64,000 bases of DNA from Pseudomonas alkylphenolica (GTDB lineage Bacteria; Pseudomonadota; Gammaproteobacteria; Pseudomonadales; Pseudomonadaceae), in assembly GCF_016009175.1 (NCBI RefSeq), contig NZ_JADUCM010000017.1:1-64000 (forward strand), read 5' to 3'. The translations under genes were made by a program, and so were the position numbers. The first letter of the stretch is position 1, and each line of letters begins with the position of its first letter. Below the pieces are notes generated by a model. The model did not search any database. It was not told the origin of the DNA and saw nothing but the letters and a program-made list of their open reading frames with translations. Shown here piece by piece: positions 9,678 to 18,935 of the stretch.

Positions 9678-10468
9678 TTTGTGACGTCAGCGTTGAAGTA
9701 CTTTTCGGAGAGCTTGGTCAGGGTGCCGTCAGCACGCAGTTTATCCAGCGCCTGGTTGATGGCATCGAGCAGTTCCGGCTCGCCCTTGCGTACGGTAACC
9801 CCGGCTTCCTGGCGGGAGAATGCCTCGCCGGCGGCTGTGGTGTCTTTGGCTTTCTTTGCGTATTCCAGAGCGGCTAGACGGTCGATCAGAATGACGTCGA
9901 TACGGCCGACACGTAGTTCCTGAAACTTGGTCGGATCATCTTCGTATGTGCGCACGTCAGCGGTCGGCACATTGGATTTGACCCACTGCTCGTAGTTAGT
10001 GCCCAGACCTACCCCAACCTTCTTACCGCCAAGGTCGGCAGCAGACTTGATGTTCAGCGCATCAGCCTTTTTCGTCAGCACCAGGGCCTGGATGCCCGAC
10101 ACGGTGTAAGGCTCGGAAAAGTCGTATTTCTTTTTGCGCTCTTCGGAGATGGTCACCTGGTTGACCACAGCGTCCAGGCGCTTGGACTCCAGCGCCGCAA
10201 GAATGCCATCCCACTTGGTGGTCTGGAGCTTGGCCTTGACCCCCAGTTCCTTGGCCAGCGCTTCCGACAGCTCAACCTCGAAACCGGTCAGCTTGCCGCT
10301 TTCGTCGACGAAGCTGAAGGGTGGGTAGGTACCCTCCAGGCCAATGGTGATAACGCCTTTGTCCTTGATCGTTTTCAGTTGCTCACCGGCAATGGCCTGG
10401 CCAAGCAGGCTGGCGCCGAGCAGCAGGGCAACGCCTGCAGTGACAATCCGTTTAGCGATTACAGTCAT
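9674..10468 (-). CDS. tcyJ: Cystine-binding periplasmic protein TcyJ (FliY)
   Basis: This 264-residue class-3 solute-binding protein has a signal peptide ending near residue 27 (GQAIAG). The start of the mature protein (KGVITIGLEGTYPPFSF) and the stretch KTTKWDGILAALESKRLDAV-type segment (residues about 80-100) match FliY/TcyJ. The periplasmic protein would bind cystine, and in relatives also cysteine, D-cysteine or diaminopimelate, and feed TcyL/TcyN. It lies 112 bp downstream of dcyD on the same strand, with an AT-rich probable promoter in that gap. Confidence 0.9.
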   Translation of the reverse strand: MTVIAKRIVTAGVALLLGASLLGQAIAGEQLKTIKDKGVITIGLEGTYPPFSFVDESGKLTGFEVELSEALAKELGVKAKLQTTKWDGILAALESKRLDAVVNQVTISEERKKKYDFSEPYTVSGIQALVLTKKADALNIKSAADLGGKKVGVGLGTNYEQWVKSNVPTADVRTYEDDPTKFQELRVGRIDVILIDRLAALEYAKKAKDTTAAGEAFSRQEAGVTVRKGEPELLDAINQALDKLRADGTLTKLSEKYFNADVTK

Positions 10469-10580
10469 GTCGAAGCCCCAATGTTGTTGTGTAGTGGTTG
10501 GCGACTAACTATAGGGTGATGCTTTATAGGCTTAAAAATAATATAAATTCATTTTCTTATGCTCTGTTTGCATAAGATGT
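10469..10580 (-). promoter_or_regulatory. tcyJ promoter region with palindrome
   Basis: The 112-bp dcyD-tcyJ gap is AT-rich. It contains a perfect dyad CTTATGC-N7-GCATAAG (10556-10576) and, on the minus strand, TTATATTATTTTTAAG (10546-10531), a relative of the sulfur-gene core, followed by CTATAAAG that could serve as a -10. The dyad is not followed by a T run on the coding strand, so an operator is more likely than a terminator. Control by CysB is inferred only. Confidence 0.4.
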
Positions 10581-11579
10581 TCAGTCACTCCACACCTCAG
10601 GGTAGGCGAATAATGCCGGGGCCCCACCGGTGTGCAGGAAAATCAGCGGGCCGTCGTCAAAGCGCTGGCGGGCAATACCGTCGAGGAGCCCGGCCATGGC
10701 CTTGCCGGTGTACACCGGGTCCAGCAGCAGCCCTTCCTGCGCGGCCAGCAAACGAATGGCCGCCAGCGTGCCGGCATTCGGCTCGCCATACCGTGGCGCG
10801 AAGTACTCGTCCCAGAGTTGCACATTGAAGTGCTCGGGTAGGCGCACTCCCAGCAACTCGGCGGTGCGTTCGGCCAGCCCTTGCACTTTCGGGCGCTGGG
10901 CTTCGTCAGTGCGTGAGACGGTGACGCCGATCACTGGCAGTGCCGGCAAGGCTTCGGCCAGCGCCACGGCCAGGCCGCTGTGGGTACCGGCGCTGCCGGA
11001 GGCGAGGACCACGCCGGCGAAGGTCTGGCCGCTTTGCGTGATCTGCTCGGCCAGCTCAAGTCCGGCCCGTACATAGCCCAGGGCGCCGAGCGCGTTGGAG
11101 CCGCCGATGGGCACGATGTACGGTTTGCGACCGCTGGCGTGCAATCGCACGGCCAGGGCCTGCAGTTGCTCATCGGCGTTGTCGAGGTTATCCACAAGCT
11201 CGACCTTGGCGTCGAACAGCTCCAGCAGCAGGCGGTTGCCGTTGCTCAGGTAGTTCACCGAGTCGGTGCCGATGGGGTTTTCCAGCAGAGCCACGCAACC
11301 CAGGCCCAGGCGAGCGGCGAGCGCGGCAGTCTGGCGGACGTGGTTGGACTGGATCGCACCGGCAGTGACCAGGGTATCGGCGTCCTTGCTCAAGGCATCA
11401 GCGGCCAGGTATTCGAGCTTGCGCAGCTTGTTGCCACCCAGGGCCAGCGGCGTGCAGTCATCACGTTTGACGTAGATGTCGCGGCCGGCCCAGGCCGAGA
11501 GGCGGTTCAACTTTTCAAGCGCGGTGGGCGCGCCAAGCAGGTCCAGACGATTGAAGCGGGCGAGCTGTCGGTCGATCAT
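10581..11579 (-). CDS. dcyD: D-cysteine desulfhydrase DcyD
   Basis: This 332-residue fold-type II PLP enzyme of the ACC deaminase/D-cysteine desulfhydrase family carries the PLP lysine in [14 protein letters not shown] (K51) and a C-terminal [12 protein letters not shown]. It would convert D-cysteine to pyruvate, ammonia and sulfide in the cytoplasm. The ATG at 11579 (MIDRQLARF) is preferred because family proteins start there; the frame is open 14 codons further. Linkage to tcyJLN is typical: the importer brings in cystine or D-cysteine and DcyD releases sulfide. ACC deaminase is the main alternative, but the neighbours favour DcyD. Confidence 0.88.
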   Translation of the reverse strand: MIDRQLARFNRLDLLGAPTALEKLNRLSAWAGRDIYVKRDDCTPLALGGNKLRKLEYLAADALSKDADTLVTAGAIQSNHVRQTAALAARLGLGCVALLENPIGTDSVNYLSNGNRLLLELFDAKVELVDNLDNADEQLQALAVRLHASGRKPYIVPIGGSNALGALGYVRAGLELAEQITQSGQTFAGVVLASGSAGTHSGLAVALAEALPALPVIGVTVSRTDEAQRPKVQGLAERTAELLGVRLPEHFNVQLWDEYFAPRYGEPNAGTLAAIRLLAAQEGLLLDPVYTGKAMAGLLDGIARQRFDDGPLIFLHTGGAPALFAYPEVWSD

Positions 11580-11771
11580 GGCAATGCATCTGCAAGGGAA
11601 AATTCGACTATAGGCAGGCACTGGCCCCTGGGCAAATTCCGGCCTTATGCCAGCGTTATTGCGTTCTGGAATAAAGGGTTATTTTTTCCCTTTCGGCCAT
11701 TTGCCGTAGAGTAAATACTTATCAGGTGGCCAGATCATTCCAGTAATGCCGCCGTGGCAGGAGACGTAACC
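11580..11771. promoter_or_regulatory. Divergent dcyD/epsC control region
   Basis: This 192-bp region separates dcyD (minus) and epsC (plus). It holds TTATT-N9-AATAA (11657-11675) followed by an AAAGGG-N9-CCCTTT dyad (11673-11693) enclosing TTATTTTTT. The composition and motif resemble the AT-rich islands before the other sulfur genes. It is a plausible shared activator site, but no transcription start can be fixed from sequence alone. Confidence 0.35.
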
Positions 11772-12704
11772 GTGAGCGAGAACGCGCAAACAGGGCATTG
11801 GCAGCTGCAGGGCATTGTTGCCGGCTTGCGTAGCGCCCGAGAAAAGTGGCGCACCAGCAATGGACGTAGCAGTGGCGAACAGGGCGGGCGCGAACTGCCT
11901 TCGCGTGAAGCCATGCGCCATATTCTTGAGCAACTGTGCGGTGCACTGTTCCCCATGCGCCTGGGGCCTGTGGACCTGCGCGAGGAAAGCGAAGACTTCT
12001 ATGTCGGCCATACCCTCGATTCGGCACTGACCGCCTTGCTCGCCCAGGCCCGGCTGGAGCTGCGTTATGTGGCGCGCAAGGGCCCGTGCAATGCCGCAGA
12101 TGTCGACGCCACGGCGCTGCGCCTGATCCAGGATTTCGCCGCGGCATTGCCGGGCCTGCGCAGCCTGCTCGATACCGACGTACTGGCCGCTTTTCACGGC
12201 GACCCGGCGGCGCGCAGTGTCGATGAAGTGTTGTTGTGCTACCCGGGCATTCTCGCGGTGATCCATCACCGTCTTGCCCACCACTTGTATCGGGCCGGCC
12301 TGCCGTTGCTGGCGCGGATCAGTTCGGAACTGGCGCACTCGGCCACCGGCATCGACATTCACCCGGGCGCACAGATCGGCCAGAGTTTCTTCATCGACCA
12401 TGGCACCGGTGTGGTGATCGGCGAAACCGCGATCATCGGTGAGCGGGTGCGTATTTACCAGGCGGTGACCCTGGGCGCCAAACGCTTCCCGGCGGACGAG
12501 GACGGGCAACTGCTCAAAGGCCAGCCACGCCATCCGATCGTCGAGGACGACGTGGTGATTTATGCCGGCGCGACCATTCTCGGGCGCATCACCATCGGCA
12601 AGGGGTCGACCATCGGCGGCAACGTCTGGCTGACCCGCAGCGTGGCCCCGGGCAGCAACCTGACCCAGGCCAATCTGCAGCACGACGACGGCACGCAGAA
12701 GTAG
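11772..12704 (+). CDS. epsC: Serine O-acetyltransferase EpsC (CysE-like)
   Basis: This 310-residue protein has an N-terminal helical domain and a C-terminal left-handed beta-helix of hexapeptide repeats (SATGIDIHPGAQIGQSFFID, GVVIGETAIIG, YAGATILGRITIG, TIGGNVWLTRS). It acetylates L-serine with acetyl-CoA to give O-acetylserine, the acceptor for sulfide in cysteine synthesis. The GTG at 11772 is chosen because AGGAG lies 8 bases upstream; the frame stays open to a GTG at 11754 without its own site. It is transcribed divergently from dcyD, which releases sulfide. The TauD-to-SsuF neighbourhood supports a role in cysteine biosynthesis under sulfur limitation. Confidence 0.9.
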   Translation: MSENAQTGHWQLQGIVAGLRSAREKWRTSNGRSSGEQGGRELPSREAMRHILEQLCGALFPMRLGPVDLREESEDFYVGHTLDSALTALLAQARLELRYVARKGPCNAADVDATALRLIQDFAAALPGLRSLLDTDVLAAFHGDPAARSVDEVLLCYPGILAVIHHRLAHHLYRAGLPLLARISSELAHSATGIDIHPGAQIGQSFFIDHGTGVVIGETAIIGERVRIYQAVTLGAKRFPADEDGQLLKGQPRHPIVEDDVVIYAGATILGRITIGKGSTIGGNVWLTRSVAPGSNLTQANLQHDDGTQK

Positions 12705-12731
12705 TCAGAATCAGGCTTGGAATGTGGCATC

Positions 12732-12748
12732 GGGTCGCATCGCGACCC
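12732..12748. other. Hairpin after epsC
   Basis: GGGTCGC-ATC-GCGACCC forms a perfect 7-bp stem with a 3-base loop 27 bp after the epsC stop. The downstream sequence is C-rich with no T tract, so it is at best a weak or Rho-assisted terminator. Confidence 0.4.
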
Positions 12749-12757
12749 CCATCCATG

Positions 12758-12785
12758 TTTAACTTGAACGTTCATTCAAGTTAAA
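12758..12785. promoter_or_regulatory. BetI-type operator upstream of betT
   Basis: Eleven-base perfect inverted arms (TTTAACTTGAA / TTCAAGTTAAA) flank CGTTCA. The core TTGAACGTTCA...TTCAA resembles sites bound by the choline-sensing TetR-family repressor BetI. The dyad lies about 90-120 bp upstream of the betT start, so repression relieved by choline is a reasonable inference. betI itself is not in this window. Confidence 0.6.
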
Positions 12786-12824
12786 ACGGTGGTCCGCTGC
12801 CGGTGTTCAACAGGAGGAAACCCT

Positions 12825-12878
12825 TTGCTGAACCCGTTCAATCCAAGCCTTTTCCCTCAACTCGGGGTGCACGTTTAA
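12825..12878 (+). CDS. Candidate 17-residue leader peptide coupled to betT
   Basis: A perfect AGGAGG (12812-12817) has no usable start in the betT frame, but 7 bases later a TTG (12825; CTG follows) opens a 17-codon frame reading MLNPFNPSLFPQLGVHV. Its TAA stop overlaps the betT ATG as TAATG (12876-12880). betT itself has only a weak ribosome site. This arrangement is typical of translational coupling by a leader cistron. The non-ATG start and small size keep this tentative; an unused ribosome site or a different betT start could also explain it. Confidence 0.4.
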   Translation: MLNPFNPSLFPQLGVHV

Positions 12879-14878
12879 TGGGTGCCCCGAGTTCTTCAAC
12901 CAGCGGCAAGATCCGCATGAATCCGCCGGTTTTCTATTTCGCGGCGAGCTTTATCCTCATTTTCGGACTGGTGGTCATCAGTAACCCGCAAGCGGCGGGC
13001 GAATGGTTGCTGGCCGCGCAGAACTGGGCGGCCAACACGGTCGGCTGGTACTACATGCTGGCGATGACGCTGTACCTGGTCTTCGTGGTGGTCACCGCCT
13101 TGTCCGGCTACGGCAAGATCAAGCTCGGTGCCGACCACGACGAGCCCGAGTTCAGTTACCTGTCCTGGGCCGGCATGCTGTTTGCCGCCGGTATCAGCAT
13201 CACCCTGTTCTTCTTCTGCGTCTCCGAACCCCTGACCCACATGCTTCAGCCGCCTCAAGGCGAAGCCGGTACCGTCGAGGCCGGGCGCCAGGCCATGCAG
13301 TTGCTGTTCCTGCACTGGGGCCTGCACGGTTGGGGGGTGTTCGCCTTTGTCGGTATGGCGCTGGCTTATTTCGCCTATCGCCACAACCTGCCGCTGGCCC
13401 TGCGCTCGGCGCTGTATCCGCTGATCGGCAAGCGCATCAACGGGCCGATCGGCTATGCGGTGGACGGCTTCGGCATCATTGCCACGGTGTTCGGCCTGGG
13501 CGCGGACATGGGCTTTGGCGTGCTGCACCTGAACTCGGGTCTGGACTACCTGTTCGGCGTTCCGCATACCCAATGGGTGCAGGTGGCGCTGATCACCCTG
13601 ATGATGGGGGCGGCGGTGGCCGTTGCCGTCGCCGGGGTCGAGAAGGGCGTGCGGGTGATGTCAGACATCAACATGTTCCTGGCCTGTGCGCTGTTGCTGT
13701 TCGTGCTGTTCGCAGGCCCTACCCAGCACCTGTTCAATACCCTGATCCAGAACCTGGGTGACTACCTGGGCGCGCTGCCAACCAAAAGCTTCGACGTTTA
13801 TGCCTACAACGAAGAGCGAGACTGGCTGGGCGGCTGGACCGTGTTCTACTGGGCCTGGTGGATCGCCTGGGCGCCGTTTGTTGGCCTGTTCATTGCGCGC
13901 ATTTCCCGTGGCCGCACCATCCGTGAGTTTGTCTTCGGGGTGCTGCTGATTCCGCTGGGCTTTACCCTGGCGTGGATGTCAATCTTCGGCAACAGTGCCA
14001 TCAGCCAGGTGCTCGACCACGGCATGACTGCACTGGGCCAGTCGGCCATCGACAACCCGTCGATGACCCTCTACCTGCTGCTGGAAACCTACCCCTGGAG
14101 CAAGGCGGTCATCGCCGTCACGGTGTTCATCAGCTTTGTGTTCTTCGTTACTTCGGCAGACTCCGGCACTGTGGTGCTGTCGACCCTGTCCGCCCGTGAC
14201 GGCAACCCCGATGAAGACGGCCCGAACTGGCTGCGGGTGTTCTGGGGGGCCATGACCGCGCTGGTGACTATCGGCCTGTTGTTCGCCGGCAGTATCGACT
14301 CGCTGAAGTCGGCGGTGGTGCTGACGTCCCTGCCGTTCTCGGTGATCCTCCTGGCGATGATGTGGGGCCTGCACAAGGCGTTCTACCTGGAGTCGCAACG
14401 CCAGATCGCGCAGATGCATTCGCTGGCGCCGTTCGCCCAGTCGCGCCGTGGTCGTGGCGGCTGGCGCCAGCGCTTGAGCCAGGCGGTGCATTTTCCCTCA
14501 CGCGATGAGGTGTACCGGTTCATGGACGACGTCGTGCGCCCGGCGATTGCCGAGGTGACCGAGGTGTTCGTCGAGAAGGGCCTGAACGTCATTACCCAGG
14601 AAGACCCGAGTCACGACAACGTCAGCTTGAAGATCGGTCATGGTGAGGAGCAGCCGTTCATTTACCAGGTGCAGATGCGTGGCTACTTCACGCCGTCATT
14701 CGCCCTGGGCGGGCTGGGTACCCAGGAGCTGAAGAACCGCCGCTACTACCGCGCCGAGGTGCACCTGAGCGAAGGCAGCCAGGACTATGACCTGGTGGGC
14801 TACAGCAAGGAGCAGATCATCAACGACATCCTCGACCAGTACGAACGGCACATGCAGTACCTGCATCTGGTGCGTTGA
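12878..14878 (+). CDS. betT: BCCT-family choline transporter BetT
   Basis: This 666-residue betaine/choline/carnitine transporter has about twelve membrane segments and a long hydrophilic C-terminal tail of about 160 residues (from SQAVHFPSRDEVYRF), typical of BetT and tied to osmosensing. The choline-site region WTVFYWAWWIAWAPFVGLFIA and the SADSGTVVLSTL segment are both clear. It imports choline for conversion to glycine betaine. The ATG at 12878 overlaps the stop of a possible leader peptide; MNPPVFYF at 12917 is an alternative start. A BetI-like operator lies upstream. A choline transporter among sulfur genes could hint at choline sulfate use, but no sulfatase is present. Confidence 0.9.
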   Translation: MGAPSSSTSGKIRMNPPVFYFAASFILIFGLVVISNPQAAGEWLLAAQNWAANTVGWYYMLAMTLYLVFVVVTALSGYGKIKLGADHDEPEFSYLSWAGMLFAAGISITLFFFCVSEPLTHMLQPPQGEAGTVEAGRQAMQLLFLHWGLHGWGVFAFVGMALAYFAYRHNLPLALRSALYPLIGKRINGPIGYAVDGFGIIATVFGLGADMGFGVLHLNSGLDYLFGVPHTQWVQVALITLMMGAAVAVAVAGVEKGVRVMSDINMFLACALLLFVLFAGPTQHLFNTLIQNLGDYLGALPTKSFDVYAYNEERDWLGGWTVFYWAWWIAWAPFVGLFIARISRGRTIREFVFGVLLIPLGFTLAWMSIFGNSAISQVLDHGMTALGQSAIDNPSMTLYLLLETYPWSKAVIAVTVFISFVFFVTSADSGTVVLSTLSARDGNPDEDGPNWLRVFWGAMTALVTIGLLFAGSIDSLKSAVVLTSLPFSVILLAMMWGLHKAFYLESQRQIAQMHSLAPFAQSRRGRGGWRQRLSQAVHFPSRDEVYRFMDDVVRPAIAEVTEVFVEKGLNVITQEDPSHDNVSLKIGHGEEQPFIYQVQMRGYFTPSFALGGLGTQELKNRRYYRAEVHLSEGSQDYDLVGYSKEQIINDILDQYERHMQYLHLVR

Positions 14879-14900
14879 TCAATGGATCACACCGCTGTCC

Positions 14901-14989
14901 TGTAGGCGCGGCGCTTGCCCGCGAAGAGCGTTGATGCGGAGTCTCTGACAAACCGCAGCGTCTGCTTCGCCGGCAAGCCTGGCTCCCAC
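14901..14989. repeat. REP pair between convergent betT and tauD
   Basis: Imperfect inverted REP arms lie at 14901-14925 (TGTAGGCGCGGCGCTTGCCC core) and 14965-14989 (CGCCGGCAAGCCTGGCTCCC core). The left arm has drifted from the family consensus. The pair fills the 120-bp gap between the ends of betT and tauD and may act as a two-way barrier for transcription or mRNA decay. Confidence 0.75.
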
Positions 14990-14998
14990 GGCGATCAT

Positions 14999-16693
<1,695 letters not shown>

Positions 16694-16697
<4 letters not shown>

Positions 16698-17488
16698 GCG
16701 GACTCCTGGCGCACAGCGGCGCTGCGTTGGGAAAACACCCGGCTGAGCACGTGCTCGCGGGTCTCGATAAAGCGCGGATCGGACTTGATCGCCCGGGCGG
16801 ATTCGCCGGCGGCGTAGCGCTGGCCGAAGTCCAGTTGCAGGCGTTCGACGATCTGGCCGGGGTTCGGTGCGAGAAGAATCAGGTCGGTGGCAAGGAACAC
16901 CGCTTCTTCAATGTCGTGGGTAATCAGGAACACCGGCTTGGTGGTGCGTTGCCATACCTGCAGCAGCAGCTCCTGCATCTGTTCACGGGTAAAGGCATCG
17001 AGGGCGCCGAACGGCTCGTCCATCAACAGCACCCGCGGGTCGGCGGCCAGTGCGCGGGCCAGGCCTACACGTTGTTTCTGTCCACCGGACAGCTGCCAGA
17101 TCCGCCGCTTGCCAAAGTCGGCCAGGTCGACCAGGGCGAGCATTTCGGCAGCCTTGCGCTCACGCGCGGCACGCGGCACACCGGCCAGTTCAAGGCCGAA
17201 GGCGACGTTGGCCAGTACATCCTGCCAGGGCAGCAGGGCGTCGTCCTGGAACACCACGCCGCGTTCGGCACTTGGCCCATCCACCGGTTCACCATCGAGG
17301 GTGATACGCCCGGCGCTGGGGGCTACGAATCCGGCAATCAGGTTGAGCAACGAAGTTTTGCCGCTGCCCGAAGGGCCGAGGGCCACCAGCAATTGCTGCG
17401 GGCCCAGGCTCAGGGTGATATCGGCCAGCACCGGTTCGGCTGCGCCGGGGTACTGTGCGCTGATGCGCTCCAGTTCAAGCAGTGCCAT
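16694..17488 (-). CDS. tauB: Taurine ABC transporter ATPase TauB
   Basis: This 264-residue ABC ATPase has Walker A GPSGSGKT (38-45), signature [15 protein letters not shown], Walker [13 protein letters not shown] and [13 protein letters not shown], the nitrate/sulfonate/taurine subtype. It energises taurine import through TauC. It lies 16 bp after tauA and is translationally coupled to tauC. The length is close to that of E. coli TauB. Confidence 0.93.
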
Positions 17489-17504
17489 GACAGGCTCCAG
17501 TCAT

Positions 17505-18482
17505 TCAGTTAGCGATGAACTTGGCGCTGACGTACGGCGCGTAGTCCGGCAGTACTGCGTCAACCTTGCCCTGCGCTTTAAGGAAGGTGGCGGTGTCGGT
17601 GATGGCCTTGGTGGTCGGCGCACCGAGTGCAGCCACCTGGTCGGCAGCCAGCGGGAACACGTTGCCTTGCAGCAGGGCGGGAATATCGGAGGCCTTGGCG
17701 CCTGACAGCTTGACCAGCTTGTCGACGTTGCTCGGGTTGGCCAGCCAGGCTTGTGGGTCTTTGCGGTAGTCGGCGTAGGCGTCCAGGGTCACTTTGGCAA
17801 AGGCCTTGACGATTTCAGGGTGCTTGGTGGCGAAGTCCTTGCGCACGATCCAGGCGTCGAAGGTCGGTGCGCCTTTCTTCGCCAGCTCGCCGGAGGTGAT
17901 CAGCACCTTGCCGTTTTCCTTGGCTACGCCCAGGGCCGGGTCCCAAACGTAGGTGGCATCGATGTCGCCGCGTTTCCATGCCGCAATGATTGCAGGCGGC
18001 GCGAGGTTGAGGATCTGCACCTTGGACGGGTCGATGTTCCATTGTTTAAGCGCGGCCAGCAGGCTGTAGTGGCCGGTGGACACAAACGGCACGGCAATCT
18101 TCTTGCCGATCAGGTCTTGAGGCGAGTTGATCCCGGAACCTTCGCGGGCCACCAGCGCTTCGGCGGCGCCGATCTGGGTGGCGATCAGGAAGGTTTCCAC
18201 CGGCAGTTTGCGAGTGGCGGCCGCGGCCAGCGGGCTGGAACCCAGGTAGCCGATCTGCACGTCACCGGAAGCAACGGCAGTGATCACATCGGCACCGCTG
18301 TCGAATTTACGCCAGTCGATGCTGGCCTTGCTGGCTTTCTCATAGTCGCCGTTGACCTGGGCGACTTTCGCCGGGTCGACGGTGGTCTGGTAGGCCACGG
18401 TCAGGTCGGCCGCCTGAGCGAACCAGCTGGTGCCAGCCAGGGTCAGGGCGGCGAACAGGCGCAACGGCGTATGCAGGGTCAT
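17505..18482 (-). CDS. tauA: Taurine-binding periplasmic protein TauA
   Basis: This 325-residue sulfonate-type solute-binding protein has a signal peptide of about 24 residues ending WFAQA-A and then DLTVAYQTTVDPAKVAQV, matching TauA. GDVQIGYLGSSPLAAAATR and ATYVWDPALG are ligand-pocket stretches of the family. It captures taurine in the periplasm for TauB/TauC. It is the first gene of tauABCD; the region upstream carries a CTAAGAAAGT...ACTTTTTAG dyad and AT-rich promoter sequence. Confidence 0.93.
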   Translation of the reverse strand: MTLHTPLRLFAALTLAGTSWFAQAADLTVAYQTTVDPAKVAQVNGDYEKASKASIDWRKFDSGADVITAVASGDVQIGYLGSSPLAAAATRKLPVETFLIATQIGAAEALVAREGSGINSPQDLIGKKIAVPFVSTGHYSLLAALKQWNIDPSKVQILNLAPPAIIAAWKRGDIDATYVWDPALGVAKENGKVLITSGELAKKGAPTFDAWIVRKDFATKHPEIVKAFAKVTLDAYADYRKDPQAWLANPSNVDKLVKLSGAKASDIPALLQGNVFPLAADQVAALGAPTTKAITDTATFLKAQGKVDAVLPDYAPYVSAKFIAN

Positions 18483-18935
18483 GGTGAACTCCTTCTCAGG
18501 CGGTCGGTGAGAGACGATGAGAAGAAGGCTAATTGATCTAAGAAAGTAAAAATAAATAACTTTTTAGCATTAGCTTAGGAGCCAAACGCTGTAAGGCCGA
18601 TCATGCGACGGTGCAGGGGAGAAAACGCTTTGATCTAGCAGGGAATTTGCTAATGCCCTTCAGGAATTAGCCAAGGTGCCGACAACGGCAGCGGAGAAAT
18701 TTGCAGTTCATATTCCGTAATAATCTGAAAATTTACGAAATAAGTCTTTTTGGAATTATAGGATTGTCATTATCCTTGAGCCCAAGGGTTGGCGCATTAG
18801 ACCAAAGTAGTGAAATGAATGGTTACGATTGACTTGACGGTCACCCTTTGGTGCTAATCGCCAATCGACGTCGAGCAGGGCAACAAGATCCTGCCGTAAG
18901 CGACACACAAAAATTAGAAATGAGAGGAGCAAAAC
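18483..18935. promoter_or_regulatory. Divergent tauA/oprE-like control region (453 bp, no gene)
   Basis: No convincing ORF is present. Near tauA an imperfect dyad CTAAGAAAGT/ACTTTTTAG (18538-18567) lies in a very AT-rich segment. Nearer the porin, TTCCGTAA/TTACGAAA (18713-18740) forms another dyad, followed directly by ATAAGTCTTTTTGG (18740-18753) and a TATAGG that could be a -10. TTGACTTGACG at 18831-18841 is a possible -35 for a second porin promoter. The AT-rich islands resemble those before other sulfur genes here. Confidence 0.4.

Noticed and set aside
12803..12877. N-terminal extension of betT to the GTG at 12803
   Set aside because: The AGGAGG lies inside this extension and the residues do not resemble BetT; the ATG at 12878 is more likely.
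18713..18740. TTCCGTAA/TTACGAAA dyad as an ANR (FNR-type) box for the OprE-like porin
   Set aside because: It lacks the TTGAT-N4-ATCAA pattern; anaerobic control cannot be claimed from this sequence.
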